64,000 bases of DNA. Source: Sclerodactyla briareus (taxonomy: Eukaryota; Echinodermata; Holothuroidea; Dendrochirotida; Sclerodactylidae). Below the pieces are notes generated by a model that saw only the letters and a list, made by a program, of their open reading frames with translations, ran no database searches and was not told where the DNA came from. Of this stretch, positions 11,955-24,519 are shown in pieces. The position numbers were made by a program, and so were the translations under genes. The DNA lies in the NCBI GenBank assembly GCA_026419785.1, contig JAODTK010005332.1:186001-250000 (forward strand). Direction: 5' to 3'. Numbering within the stretch: position 1 is the first letter of the stretch; each line of letters begins with the position of its first letter.

Positions 11955-14900
11955 TGTGTAAAAGGAGATCATGCTCGATTCCAGCTTTATACACCTCGTT
12001 TTATTGTGATAGAGGGCATACGGTGTCGTGTCCCCAGGTTTTTTTTTTCCTAGGCCTATGTGAACAACCCGCATTTACTGCGCTAATACAAATCAGAGGA
12101 TTCATGCAGGAATACAGTTAGCAAAATACGATTTACGTACTTGACCAACATGGACCAACGGCGATTATGAAGTGACGTTTTAAAAAATGGGTTCGTCATA
12201 CCACAACTCATTGATATATTGTCACTGTTTCAATGACCATGCTAAAACACGGGCGGCGAGGTCGTAGTATCGCATAGACGGGGTGGTGGGTGGGATGCGT
12301 TAATTTAAGATTGAATGGCTCGGCTTGTTAAGTAGAATATATTTTATTTTCAAACATGGGGTTGTGTAATGACGGCAACTGTCACATATCGTGACGTTTG
12401 AGTTCTTTAGGCATGCAATAACTGATTTTATTCTGTATAAACTACCATTTTTTGATATGGCGATTGCACGTATAAAGGACATATCGTCTTGTCCCTTTCA
12501 TATACATGTGAATACCTTAACATTTTTTATGTTTTTATGTCAACCAAACACACTTCAAGTTTCGCAGTTTCTTCAGTTTCTAGAAAAAAAAAATATTTTT
12601 AACTCACTCTCTAAAACTGTTGTGTAATTAGCACACCTATCCGTGTTTGTGTAAAAATTGGGTTTTTTTTAACACAACACCTGTGGTTTTTCAAGACGCA
12701 TAGTGCTTGCTTCAATCAGTCGCCTACATTTCATTTTACACATAGTTCACTGGCCCAGCAGATGAAACATTCGGAGCCGCGTTTGTAACCACATCATTCA
12801 ACCCGTCGTATTTATTTACATGACTGTGAAGTAACGAATAAACTGAATGGAAGACCTTTTGACTGCACTCTGATTTGCCCGTGCAGGTTAATCTTCTGTC
12901 AGTAGTCATACATGCCACGTACCCGTGGGCAGATCACTTCATCCTAATCCCGGGTCCCCGAGTTGGAGCTGGTTCTACACCAGGCTCGTCCAGACTCTCT
13001 CGGCTTTTTCATCACAAGAAATTGCAAATATTAATTGTATCCTAAGGCCGTTCGGTGTATAATGAACCTGTCTGTACGGACTGTGATGTTTGTTTAATAG
13101 GGCACTCTATCAACGTTTCCTACTCAGACTAATAGAACTAAATAGCAATGAAAGTGCGCCCCTTTGGAAATTCCCTGATATGCTCGGAATGAGACTGTTC
13201 TAGCTTGGGTATAAGCGATGCGATTCTGGCATATTTCTGTTTGGCCAATCGTACGGCAGATATGGCTATTGTTTCGTGTGAATTCTCAACAAGTGTTCTA
13301 TCTGTCTACTCTCCCAGCTCGTGCTAGCGTTCTCTTTGATCTTCGGCTCGAGTATCGACCAGGTGTTGCCTGTCCGGAACGCATATTTGTTACCGTATCT
13401 TTGATGAACTCAATCATGCTAATAACAAAATCAGCCGCTCTCTCACATATTAATAGTATTATAAGCCCTCTTTTCGTTCGTCCATAAGTTCGACATAGCC
13501 AATCTCTGCTAATATACATTACTGCACTTACGTTGGGGTCCTTAATCACTACATTGTGCATTGCTATAACGTGCAATGACACCACACAACCAGCGCCAAT
13601 CCTGTTTCTATATACTGATATACTGCGGTTACTGCTCACACCACGGGCGAATAGTGTTCGCGTCCTTTCGTGCGTGGACACTACTTCTCAAGTGATCAAC
13701 GATCCCGAAAATCTCTTTCTCAGTTGACTCCATCCATCTCCATCCATGCGCACACTGAAACAGATGATTCAAACCATTACTCATTTTCTAAGTAGATGTA
13801 TAGGTTAGGCCTTTTAAGCAAAAGAATAGATTTTATCTCCCATCATGCATTTGTTCGAGAATAGAATAGACTACCTATTGTTAGTGCGAACAGCACCGTT
13901 ATGGCCCTATCTTGGCTTCTCGTGTTTTTTAAAGCTAATTATACTAATTGAGCTGTATTACGATGATTGACGCAGTTTGACGAAGTTTGTGTGTCGGGGA
14001 GATTCAAAATATATTTACCCTTTGTTCAGATATTTGGATTTAAATTCACCAGGTATAGTTTGAAACGAAGTATCTCATATCTCTCCCACGGATAAGGACT
14101 ACAATGTTTTAATTATTTTATCGACTGCACTGTGGTGAATTTATTAGCAGCGTTCAAGTTGGTGTGGGGGGGGGGCGTGACAAGCTTTTTTTTTTTTTTA
14201 AGCTTGTTTTAGGTAATCGATCAGAAGCGAAGGGTTGAAGAAGGCGGGATGTCTTCCCCAAGATTATTTTGAACAGGACGCCAGTTCTTCTACACCCAGT
14301 TTATAGGAGCAAATCGGGTTATCATGTACTCCTGGTAACTTGGAATCAAGGTCAGTTTCCAGAATACGGGCTAATTTGGTACCATAGCAACAGTGGCAAT
14401 GGTAACCACTGGTCATTCACTCCTCAGGGCCGTCATGACTAGTTTACAGTGCTGGACAAGTTACAATTGGCTGCTGAACAAGTTTTCGGGAACACCAGTG
14501 AATCTCGACGAGTTAGCAGACCGGTGCTAAACTCCTCCAGCTAACTCCTCCAGCTAATTTGTCCAGCTACACAAACAATATGCAAATCAAATCTAACGGT
14601 ATGGTCGACCTGCATAGGCGCCATATTTTGAGTACAGCACTGCGTGCGTTGCTGTATGCAGTTGTATGCGAATGACTATACTAGCGAGCAATGCACAAAC
14701 CGAGGGTGCAGGATGGTGAGTACACATTAGGTGAGTTAATTGTGGTAGCCAAATGCCATATCTTTGGCTGGTCGTGATAGAATAAAGTAAGCATGAGCTA
14801 GTAGAGTCACTTAAATTACAGTAATCAAGAGCCGTACTATTTGTTATTTAAATTTTGAATACTTGGGGTTCAAGATCTCACTAAGGTATATTTATGCAGG

Positions 14901-17890
14901 AACCCTGGCCATGTTGATCGATGTTTGGCCACAGGTAAGGATCTAATTGCATGCATGTGATATCGGGCATTATTATTATAAATTTATTAGGCCCATACAT
15001 ATTATATACACATTTTATTCAAATTTTATTCAAGTTGTGCTGAGTTATACAGCATTGAGGTGCACTCGCGAAAGTGTCCGTTTACTGTGCGATATTGTGT
15101 ACGTTTGTGTACCGTATTCGTCAGTCTTGTTATTTCGCGAATATCTCCACCTTGGAGTGGCCGAACGTAGTAACAGTTTTACACACCTGAATAGTCACAA
15201 ATCACATAGGCTATTTCCTCTCAAAATTAGGCAAAATTGTGAAATTAAGGGGGCCATTTTCGGAGGAAAACGGCTGTTTACAGACATATCTTGAAATTCT
15301 CAAAATAGTAACAGGTAGAAACGAGGTTATGATTTGTAAATCCGGAGTTCGGATCGAGGGCGGGTCATACCAAAGAAGGTCAGGAATACAGGCGTGAGAT
15401 CATATCTCATTTTAGACCCCTGCCATATGCTACTATAGTAATCTACCCTCTAACTGGCGCAGTCCGTATGGAGCTCTGCATGGGCACTTTTCGAGATGAG
15501 TATGGAGGGTGATGATTTGTCGCTATCTATTCATATGCGGCATACTGCGCATGAGTGCAGCGCTCTGGTTTAACCAAATGGGTTATAGTGGAACATATTG
15601 GAGCATTAAACTCAGTCGAAATCTAATTCTTTTATGGCGCTGTGCCTATATCGTCCGTTGTAACTGCTGGACAATAGTGTCGGGTGTCTACACAGTAGAC
15701 AATTATCATGTCACTTATCTTGTCACATATTTTTTATTATCTAAGTTAAACAACCATCCATATGCCTTCTCGCTCACAGGAGGTAATTAGCGTTGCTCTG
15801 ATATACCACGTTATACGGTCAAAAGCGGAGAAAAAAAAAACAAGAAAAAAAAATGAAAAAAACGTTAGCCTCCTATAGCTGTGAAGCGTGCCAATAAGAC
15901 AAATCAAACAGATGACCCTATCGCTTATATCGGGCGCTTTCATACCCGACCATGATGATGTGTTTCGATCATTCTGACTATAGAGCGCAATGAATATCCC
16001 CTAAAGAAACATCAAGAAGATTCCGACCTGCTGAATGATTTTCCTTCCACTCATATACGAGACCACAGCAGCCTGGCTGCCATAATCAATTCTTGGAGTG
16101 ACATCTTAGCGCTTAGCACTTCAGTGTATTTCTAAATTGACTGAATAACCATCTACCTTAATTTTTCAAATCGTACAACCTGCTGGAAAATGTGTGTCAG
16201 ATTTTACTGCAGTATGAAAGATAGTTCGCCTTTTTGCTAGGCTTAATCCCGTCAGTGACATTTAAAAGGTGATCCAGAATCATTTGTGAGAATTACGAAG
16301 CTGACAAGTATACCAAGCAACGACGATGTCACTCCAGAGCAGACGCTAAAATTAGATCTTTAGAAATTAGATCCATTCATATTCGATTTTAACACTGGCA
16401 GACTGGCGGCAATGATTCAGACGACGCTAGCAGCTGACGTCATAAAAGCCAGACATCACATGGCCATCTTCGAAACTGTGTCGCATTTGCTTACATAGCT
16501 TCGACGGTTACATAACACTGAGAGCAAACCAAGTGTTTTGAAATTTTAATCCGACACTTTAAAATATAGAAATATTATACCGAGATGAAGTAGAGAAAGG
16601 GCAACATATGTTGACTCGACGAAAGGATCAATCCTAACAGCATATAATAACTCACGGTTCACAGCACCGCGTTGCCACTCAGCTCTGTTGTAACCAGCGT
16701 CGGGTTTAGCTTTGCAGTCTAAGCTGTTCATCACCTAATTAATCCGCCGAAATGCTGTTGTGACGCTCTTATCGATTGAATGTTTGGTCCATTAACCGTA
16801 GCCGTGGATACCCTGGAGCACGGTGAAAATAAGCAAGCGGAACTAAGCTACTTCGATAGGCTGTCATGAAGTATGAACGAAAAGTCAACACAAAAGCGTG
16901 GGGAAGGGGGGGGAACAAAGAAAGCCGAGGGTTCGAAGGAGGAATGCCTTCGTGGGTAAAAGACGTTGATGAATGACGGCCCTGTTACGACCGGTTATTA
17001 AAGCATAAAAAAAACGAATGAAAAAAGAAACACTGATAATGTGAAAGAGCCTGATAATGTAAAAAAAAAAAAAAAAAACGATAATGTGAGAGAAACATTT
17101 TACCGATAATGTCAAAACTTTTTTTTGTTCAAATCAATAACTCAATACGAGTTCCGATTGGGCTGGAAATTGTTATTTGACGACGAAGTTCTAATCCTTT
17201 CTTTCCCCCAGGCGTTTCAGAATAAGCCAATTCTTGTTTTTAAGAGATGTTCGCTGTGTTAATGGTTTAGACCTCTGATATACTCAATGGCGACTGCATA
17301 GACGGCGACCACAGTGTGCTCTATATGCATTGACGAATGCGTGTGATCATCTGAACTTGTGCGGACGATATCTGAAAAAATCCAATTATCAACGCGGAAC
17401 GGAACGGATTTCTCGTTTCGCGCTGAATTGAATTAGACGCACAACCCTAGCATCACCTCTCACCTCTTCCAATTGCTGAATCGATCAGCCCCAGTTATTC
17501 GGCCCCTTAGCTGCGGGACGGGAAGGACGACCAACTCCCGAGGTGTGGCTGTGTTCTAATTAACTAAGTGTTTGAGCACTTTCCACAGCAAAATATAAAA
17601 TGAATAAATCATGACATCTAATCATGATAATGTAACCGATATCATCTCAAATCGAATAAATTTAATGAATTCTTTGTTAATATTGGTTCGTCGTTAGCTC
17701 AAAGCATTAAATCCCCCATTTCTGTCAGCACGTATATGAGTAATCGAAATCACAAGAATCTTCGTTTCTCTTTCCAGTTAGTTCATAATGAAATAGCCAG
17801 AGCAACATCGAAATCTTTGCAACCGAACAACTTCCCCACAGGTATATAGTCAAACCGCTCATGCACGCATGTTTTCAACCTAGCTCTCTT
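11955..17890. other. Long unassigned stretch
   Basis: No gene, RNA or transposon recognised in nearly 6 kb. Open frames of up to 127 codons exist (13298-13681, minus, overlapped by an open plus frame at 13218-13487) without domain resemblance. Small structures are: a 13-base doublet AACTCCTCCAGCT at 14532-14560; G9 then T13 at 14166-14200; and four CGATAATGTGA/CTGATAATGTGA words around a poly-A of 18 at 17028-17115. Confidence 0.45.
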
Positions 17891-18099
17891 TGCTACTGCA
17901 TGGAAAATGTCCAGTCCAGCTTAGGATCGCGAAGGTAGTACCTGTTTAATAATAATAATGAGGACTTGATAGAGCGCCTAAGGCAAAAAGCCTCTGGGCG
18001 TTTTACAGAGCAAAAAGACATAGAGCAGGAGAAAGGAACAGAATATGAAGCAGAGGACAGAAAGAAAAAAAAAACAGAGAGAGAAACACACAACAAAGA

Positions 18100-19930
18100 C
18101 ATAACAGGGAGAAAATCAGTCAGACAGAAAGTGCTGAGTGAGAAACGTTGAAAGCGGAGACTTGAAAGTAGTTACAGTCGGGGCCAGACGGACAGAGTCA
18201 GGAAGGGTATTCCACAAGGTAGGCGCATCAGAGGCGAATGAACGGTCACCGTAGAACTTGGTGGATGAGCGAACCGTGACTTTAAGTTGTTGCTTGGAAG
18301 ATAACCTTAGGGATCTGGAAGGAACATGCAGCTGAACAAGCTCTGAGATGAAACTAGGAGCCATGCAGTTGATTGCTTTATATATGAGTAGAATGATCTT
18401 AAAAGCAATTCTCTGCCTTAACTGGTAGCCAGTGAAGCCTGTATATCAGCGGCGTGAAATGCTCATGACGAGGAACACAGAGAATAAAACGAGCCGCAAT
18501 GTTCTGCACTCGCTGAAGTTTGTTAATAAGATAGTCAGGGGAGAATAAATAACCATGAATTACAAACCCAACCTGGATGTGATAAAACAAAACAAAGCGC
18601 ATGGTGGTGGTCTTCTGATCGAAGTACAGGCGAATGTCCCCAATCATTCTAATTGCATGCAGTGCGGCTTTACAAATGGTTAGCACATGACTAGTCATTC
18701 TGAAGGAAGAGTCCATAATTATTCCTAAATTGCCAGTTTGAGATACAAGTTCAACAACAAAATTTGCCGTCTTTGATGGTAGGATGCCAGAAGAATTACT
18801 AAAGTGTGACGAGAATACAATAACTCCGTCTTCTCATCATTCATCACAAGCATATTGGAATGGCACCATGATCTAATATCGGTGATTATGCTTCCATCTA
18901 CGCAGCTGCCCGATCAGAGAGTCAAATGTCAGATAGGAACTGGTTGTCATCAGCATAGAAGACAGACTGGACACCGTGGGCCGCAATAATGTCTTGAAGA
19001 GGGGACTGGAACAGGACATGCTGGGCCGATGACACGATCCCTGAGGGATACCACAATCAAGAATGGTGGGGCGAGACATAGTATCATCAATAAAAACAGA
19101 CTGTGTTCGACCCCACAAGTAGCTAGCAAACCCCTAAGTGCCTTACCAGTTATACCGTATCTCATATTGAGGCGATCAATCAGCTGAGAGAGTGGTCTAT
19201 AGTATCGAACGCTGCACTGAAATCAAGTAGCACCAAGAAATCTTCATTGCGCTTACAAGCGCGGATAAATTCATTCTGAACACGACAATCAGTGCCTTTT
19301 CAGTGCTGTTGCACGGTCGCTAAGCCGACTGCATAGATGCGTGAAGCTGGGTTGTCAACAAGATAATGTTGCAGCTGATCGACAACCCCTTTCAATCCTT
19401 CCCAAGGAAAAGACGATTTGAGATCGGGCGATAGTTGGCAAAGCTCTCAACATCCAACCTGGCTTCTTCAGATGCGGAGTGATAAGCATGCTTCACGCTG
19501 AGGGGAGAACACCGGAGACAAGAGTTGTTACGATCGAAGTTATAGTTGGAAGAAGCAGGTGAAGAGAAAAAAGGATCCAAAGAGCAGGGTTTGACAGAAG
19601 AGAGCTTGATGACTCGGAGTACCTCATCTTCGGAAACCTCAGAAAACTTTGTAAAGCTGGTCATGCATGACTCAGTAGCAACCACAGAAAAAGTGGTGTA
19701 GATACAGGTTCTAGACCATCACGGAGTTTCCTGACCTTACTGTAAAAAAAACTCATTGAAAGAATTAGCCAGATTCACAGCTTCATCATGAGGCCGGGCA
19801 GGATCTTTGTGCCTTGGGAGAAATGAGTTTGTTAATGACACGGAAAAGGTTCTTTTGATCAAACTGTGAAATAGATCAGTGTGATAGTCGGCTTTCACTA
19901 ACAAAGGTGACTCTTGTATGTTACTTACCT
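18100..19930 (-). mobile_element. 5'-truncated non-LTR retrotransposon (LINE), CR1/L2-like
   Basis: Reverse-transcriptase remnant, read from 19930 down to about 18100 in shifting frames. Upstream come FHSLI-K-LFRV and SLANSFNEFF-type segments, then FSEVSEDEVLRVIKLSS and ESFANYRPISN (19400-19640). CGIPQGS, the motif B turn, is at 19035-19055 and FYADDNQ, catalytic motif C, at about 18945-18965. LQRVQNIAARFILCVPRHEH and LHWLPVK are near 18410-18540. The C-terminal APTLWNTLPDSVRLAP is near 18190. Frameshifts and stops split it into at least five frames, so it cannot encode an active enzyme. The endonuclease domain is absent. The clade is inferred from these motifs. Confidence 0.88.
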
Positions 19931-19944
19931 ACACTGTCCAGATA

Positions 19945-22397
19945 AAATAGATATTCCACGGAGTTAGCAGTTCATGTTGTAGACCAACTTCATAATTCTT
20001 TCAACCGTAATGACCAATCTGTTGGTGTCTTTCTTGACTCATCCAAGGCCTTTGACACCATTTACATTATTATGTTATCATCGGAATTGGTCAATTATGG
20101 CATTAGAGGCATGGCAATTCCTGGTTCGCTATAGTTATTATCCAACAGGCAGCAATTAGCGGGTTTGTTTGATTGGTCGATTGTCGAATTACCTCACTAT
20201 CAAATGCAGTGTACCCCAAGGTTCAATTTGGGATCCGTTATTGTTCATTATATATTAATAGTAGAACTGAAGTACCACATTTCTTGAAATGATGGATTTT
20301 GGTTCGTATGCCGTATCGATGATACTGATATATTTTTCACTGGTGACTCTGCAAATACTTGGGAAAAACTTGCTTGTGGTGAACTTGATAAAATTTAGTG
20401 TCTGGTTCAGTGCTAATACACATTTTATCTTGATGTTGGGAAAACTAAATTCATGGTGTTTAATGCGAAAAATGGAAATTTCCATATAACAATGAATGGT
20501 AAATCTTTATGTAAAGTTAACAGCATAACATTCTTTGGCGTTTTCATGACTCAAATACGAATTGGAGTGATTATATCTCTTACAGTCAAGTCTCCAGAGG
20601 GATTGGCGAATTGTCCAGAGTTGAAAATTGAAATACACTCTTTCCGGAAAGTTTTGAGGACGGTTTACTCCAGCCTGATAATTCCGCATATTTTTTTCCT
20701 ATTGCTCAATTATATGGTCATGTTCCAGCCGCACTCGTTAGATCTACTCCAAACTCTTTAGAACTGTTCATACGAAGTATTACGCTTGTTCTCCTCGTAC
20801 CAGTTTGACCTCATTGTTTGCTTCTTCAAACCCACTCAAGTTGAGCTGCTGAGTGATATGATTACTTTCAATATTTCCATATTCACTGTTAGTTGCCTAA
20901 ATGACCTTTTATCTGGTACTATTTATTAACTTTCTCTTAATATTGGGGAAACAAAATTTATGGTGTTTAATTCGAAAAATGGAAATTTCCATATAACAAT
21001 GGGTATTATTTGTTAAGTGAAGTTGATAGCATAAAATTAATTGGCGTTTTCATAGACTAAAATTTGACTTGGAGTGATCATATCTCCTACATTGCTAATC
21101 AAGTCTCCGGAGGAATTGGCGAATTGTCCGAGTTGAAATTACCCCATGATTTCCCGGAAAGTTTTGAGGACAATTTACTACCGCCTGATGATTCCGCATA
21201 TTTTTCATTGCTCAATTATGTGGTCATGTTCCAGCCGCACTCGATTAGATCTACTCCAAACTCTTCAGACCCGTCCATACGAAGTATTACGCTTGTTCCT
21301 CCTCGTACCAGTTTGACCTCATTGTTTGCTTCTTCAAACCCACTCAAGTTGAGCTGCTGAGTGATATGATTACTTCCAATATTTCCATATTCACTGTTTG
21401 TTGCCTAAATGACCTTTTATCTGGTACTATTTATTAACTTTCTCTTAATATTGGGGAAACAAAATTTATGGTGTTTAATTCGAAAAATGGAAATTTCCAT
21501 AACAATGGGATAATTTGTTAAGTGAAGTTGATAGCATAAAATTAATTGGCGTTTTCATAGACTAAAATTTGACTTGGAGTGATCATATCTCCTACATTGC
21601 TAATCAAGTCTCCGGAGGAATTGGCGAATTGTCCGAGTTGAAATTACCCCATGATTTCCCGGAAAGTTTTGAGGACAACTTTTACAGCCTGATGATTCCG
21701 CATATTTTTCATTGCTCAATTATGTGGTCATGTTCCAGCCGCACTCGATTAGATCTACTCCAAACTCTTCAGACCCGTCCATACGAAGTATTACGCTTGT
21801 TCCTCCTCGTACCAGTTTGACCTCATTGTTTGCTTCTTCAAACCCACTCAAGTTGAGCTGCTGAGTGATATGATTACTTCCAATATTTCCATATTCACTG
21901 TTTGTTGCCCAATTACCTTCTACCTGGTAATTTTCGTTCTTTTACACAACAAATGATCTGTTGCATAATTATTCCACACGCCAGGCATGTCAGACTCTTG
22001 ACTTTGACATTGAACCCTACAGAATTTCCCAAATGTCATCTTAGCCTCAAGTATAGATGTAGAAATCTGGAATAAATTGCCGATGAAAAAAAAATCATGT
22101 GTAAATGTACCACATTTAAGGGGGGACCGGAAAAACGTATGTTTCGGTTGTGAATAAGTTTTGCTATTAAATTTGACACTGTCGCAATTTATGGGGGTAG
22201 GGCTTGAGTTTGTCTTGGATCGGGGACGGGGGTATGTATAATTGTTCTATTTTTATGCTCTTGGATAGGCCGAGTTTCAAGTACACTTCACTCCACATTA
22301 TTATATTAGAAACTACATTATTATATTATGTATACTCACTCCCGTATATGTGTAAGTTATGATGTGGAACCAAATAATTTAAACTGAACTGAACTGT
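19945..22397 (+). mobile_element. 5'-truncated LINE, plus strand, head to head with the previous one
   Basis: A second reverse-transcriptase remnant in the opposite orientation. VGVFLDSSKAFDTI (motif A, about 20016-20060) and a YGIRGMAIPGS segment are followed by decayed motif B (CTPRFNLGS in place of GVPQGSILG) and DDTDIFFTGDS for motif C. KTKFMVFNAKNGNFHITMNG (near 20440) leads to the RT-distal 'thumb' region ending KVLRTVYSSLIIPHIF. The distal 500 bp is tandemly repeated (separate entry). The tail holds an IDVEIWNKLP segment near 22060 and ends around 22397 with AACTGAACTGAACTG, a short 3' tandem as in CR1/L2 elements. It is dead: many stops and frameshifts. Confidence 0.88.
20420..21930 (+). 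repeat. Tandem triplication of the LINE 3' segment (~508-bp unit)
   Basis: Three units: 20420-20926, 20927-21434 and 21435-21930. Each contains TTTATGGTGTTTAATTCGAA (first unit TTCATGGTGTTTAATGCGAA), CCGGAGGAATTGGCGAATTG, a CATGTTCCAGCCGCACTCG block and AACCCACTCAAGTTGAGCTG. Units two and three are nearly identical; unit one is clearly more diverged. Confidence 0.9.
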
Positions 22398-22399
22398 TT

Positions 22400-23990
22400 T
22401 GGAACAAATAACCTGCTGTGAAAAGACAATCAACCGGTCCGACCACACTCAACTGGTTGATTCAGGACCTTGGACCAATATCAACCCAAACTGAAATCCC
22501 TGTGACGCAGGCAGCAAGATCATTAGGTTATTAATGTTAGGAAAGTGGGGTTAAGTGCAGGGAATATTCTGTACGAATTATTGATTTGACTGGGCTTCAT
22601 CTAACGGTGGAATCCTTGAATGTAATCATGCTCTCTAAACACGGCGGTTAATTGTCGCCCCGCTCCAATATGATTTCAATATCCCAGACAAGAGGGCGCG
22701 TACGTAGATAGCACCACTATAAGATGACTAGGCAGACCAGAGACGCAGGTGGCCGGGGGGATTGAGATCAATTTTGCTAGTCGCGTCAGTTATCTTAATA
22801 TCGTGTCCGTGAGTTCACGCTTGACAACGAATCTGATCGGAATTCGGGAGATATTACTCAGCTATCCACGTCACGGAGGCGGTGCGTGAAGTCTGGCTTG
22901 GTATGTTTTAACATACAGGAAACAGTGCTGGTTCATTCGAGATATAGGGACGGCATCTTATTATTATAGTGCGGAGGTTACGTCTTCGAAGGTAAGCTAC
23001 GTAAGTTAATACAGACTACGTGGTTGGTCTATGCCCGTGAATCAGGTCACTTTAAACAGTTTCAGTATAGTAGGCTACATAGATAAATCCCTTGTGTGTA
23101 ATTGTTCAACATACCGATTGCACTTTTGTTTTGATCTTTGTGTTTGTTTGAATATTTCAGTTTAGTTCAAGAGAGATATATACATCATTAACAGTCCTGG
23201 TTAATGCTCACTCCATAGTTGTGATCGGCTGGCTTTATTTTTACTGTATTACAATTGTTTTGTGTTACTAAACATTGTATATTAAAATTATATATTATAG
23301 ATGTTTAAGCTTTTTTTTTTTTTTGGAGAAGTGCCCCCAAACCAATTGCTAATGTTATCCTCAAGTTATTGAGTTACTTCAGTTTCGGAAATTACTGATA
23401 CTTATGCAGTTTTCAGATTTTGATCTCTTTTAATTTTTTCTACAAGAACCTCTATTTTCTCAATGCCTGATGGTAACAGTAAAAGTCTCGGGATTGACGT
23501 CTCATCAGGAAATTTTCATTTTCACTTTTGGCCTCATTTTGTATTTAGTCACCAATTTCATTATTTGCTCTTGACAAAGTGCCCTCTCTCGTTACGAGTT
23601 TTCGAGTTACGTGGAAATTATAGAGCTACTAACTGTTTTTTATATTTTTTCTTTTCACAGTCGAGTCAAACCGGGCCGGGTAAATTCATGGGCGTTTCAT
23701 TGGTGAAATATAATAATAATAATATCTCGTTCTTATAAAAGCGTTTTCGCGTTTGAAAGACATGCCAAAGTGCTTCACAAGATATACCCCTCTCATTGGT
23801 AACTTGTCACACCCGTACTATATAGCACGCACCTCTCGCTTGTTTACTCCCGACGCATCATTCCAGGGCCGTCGCTTCAGCATGTCCTCCGGGGGACGTC
23901 CCATTAGGGCTGACACATACGTCACCCACAAGGTACCCAATAAACACGTGTGTGGCGTGGACATTCAGGAGACGTGTGTGGTCCAACAGC
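22400..23990. other. Unassigned sequence
   Basis: No gene recognised. A frame at 23463-23738 has no domain. A T14 run sits at 23310-23323. Downstream GC-rich sequence to 23990 is probably the body of the SINE-like element whose head is at 23993-24062. Confidence 0.4.
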
Positions 23991-23992
23991 AC

Positions 23993-24062
23993 TGCGGAAA
24001 AGTCCTCGGACTCACAATCAATGGTTTGCAGTTCGGAGCTCGACCGACTGAGCTAATCCGCC
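23993..24062 (-). repeat. tRNA-like sequence, probable SINE head
   Basis: On the minus strand: GGCGGATTAGCTCAGTCGGT (A box TTAGCTCAGTCGG) with a perfect D-arm stem GCTC/GAGC, then a B-box-like GAGTCCGAGGAC about 45 bp on. GCGGA at the start can pair with TCCGC at the end. The anticodon and T arms do not fold well, so this is a tRNA-derived SINE or pseudogene, not a working tRNA. Confidence 0.55.
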
Positions 24063-24278
24063 TACCGTCTGACTGTATATTCTTGATACTATAGAACATT
24101 GCATGAATTATTCCATTCGGGGGTTTCCAATGCTTCTTGATTAAGAACACTTCAGTATTTGGCTGAATTGGAATTATATTTTCACTCTTTAAACCTATGA
24201 GGGTTAATGAGTGTCTCTGTCAGTGGCATGCGTAATCTACTACTCTGTGTAACAACGGCTTTGCGTCGAATTAGTTTT

Positions 24279-24515
24279 TAAAGATGGATTGTCGTCAATT
24301 AAAATAAATCTTGTAAACAATATACTGCACCCAGTAAAATAAATAACTTGAAATCAAATGGGAGATTTCACGCAATTTTCCGTCCAAATACTATTGAAAG
24401 TATGTGATTCCGATATACCGAGTTGTGCTGCACATAACGATATTTTGTCGTGACGTAAGGCAAAAAATTCGCGCCGCTTGTTCGCTGGACTCCAGCAGAC
24501 GACAATCCATCTTTA
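24279..24515 (+). mobile_element. MITE, ~237 bp, TIR AAGATGGATTGTCGTC
   Basis: Starts TAAAGATGGATTGTCGTCAA and ends GACGACAATCCATCTTTA, a perfect inverted repeat of at least 16 bp, with TA at both outer edges as expected for a Tc1/mariner-type target. The interior is non-coding. Two relatives share the interior landmarks (ATGTGATTCCGATATACCGA, TCGTGACGTAAGGCAAAA): 31752-32005 and, reversed, 49529-49775. Confidence 0.85.
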
Positions 24516-24519
24516 AGAT

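Noticed and set aside
24279..24515. piggyBac-type element with TTAA target
   Set aside because: TTAA can be read at both ends, but the reversed 49529 copy and the empty site fit TA or an undetermined target equally well. I kept the Tc1/mariner-type reading as provisional.
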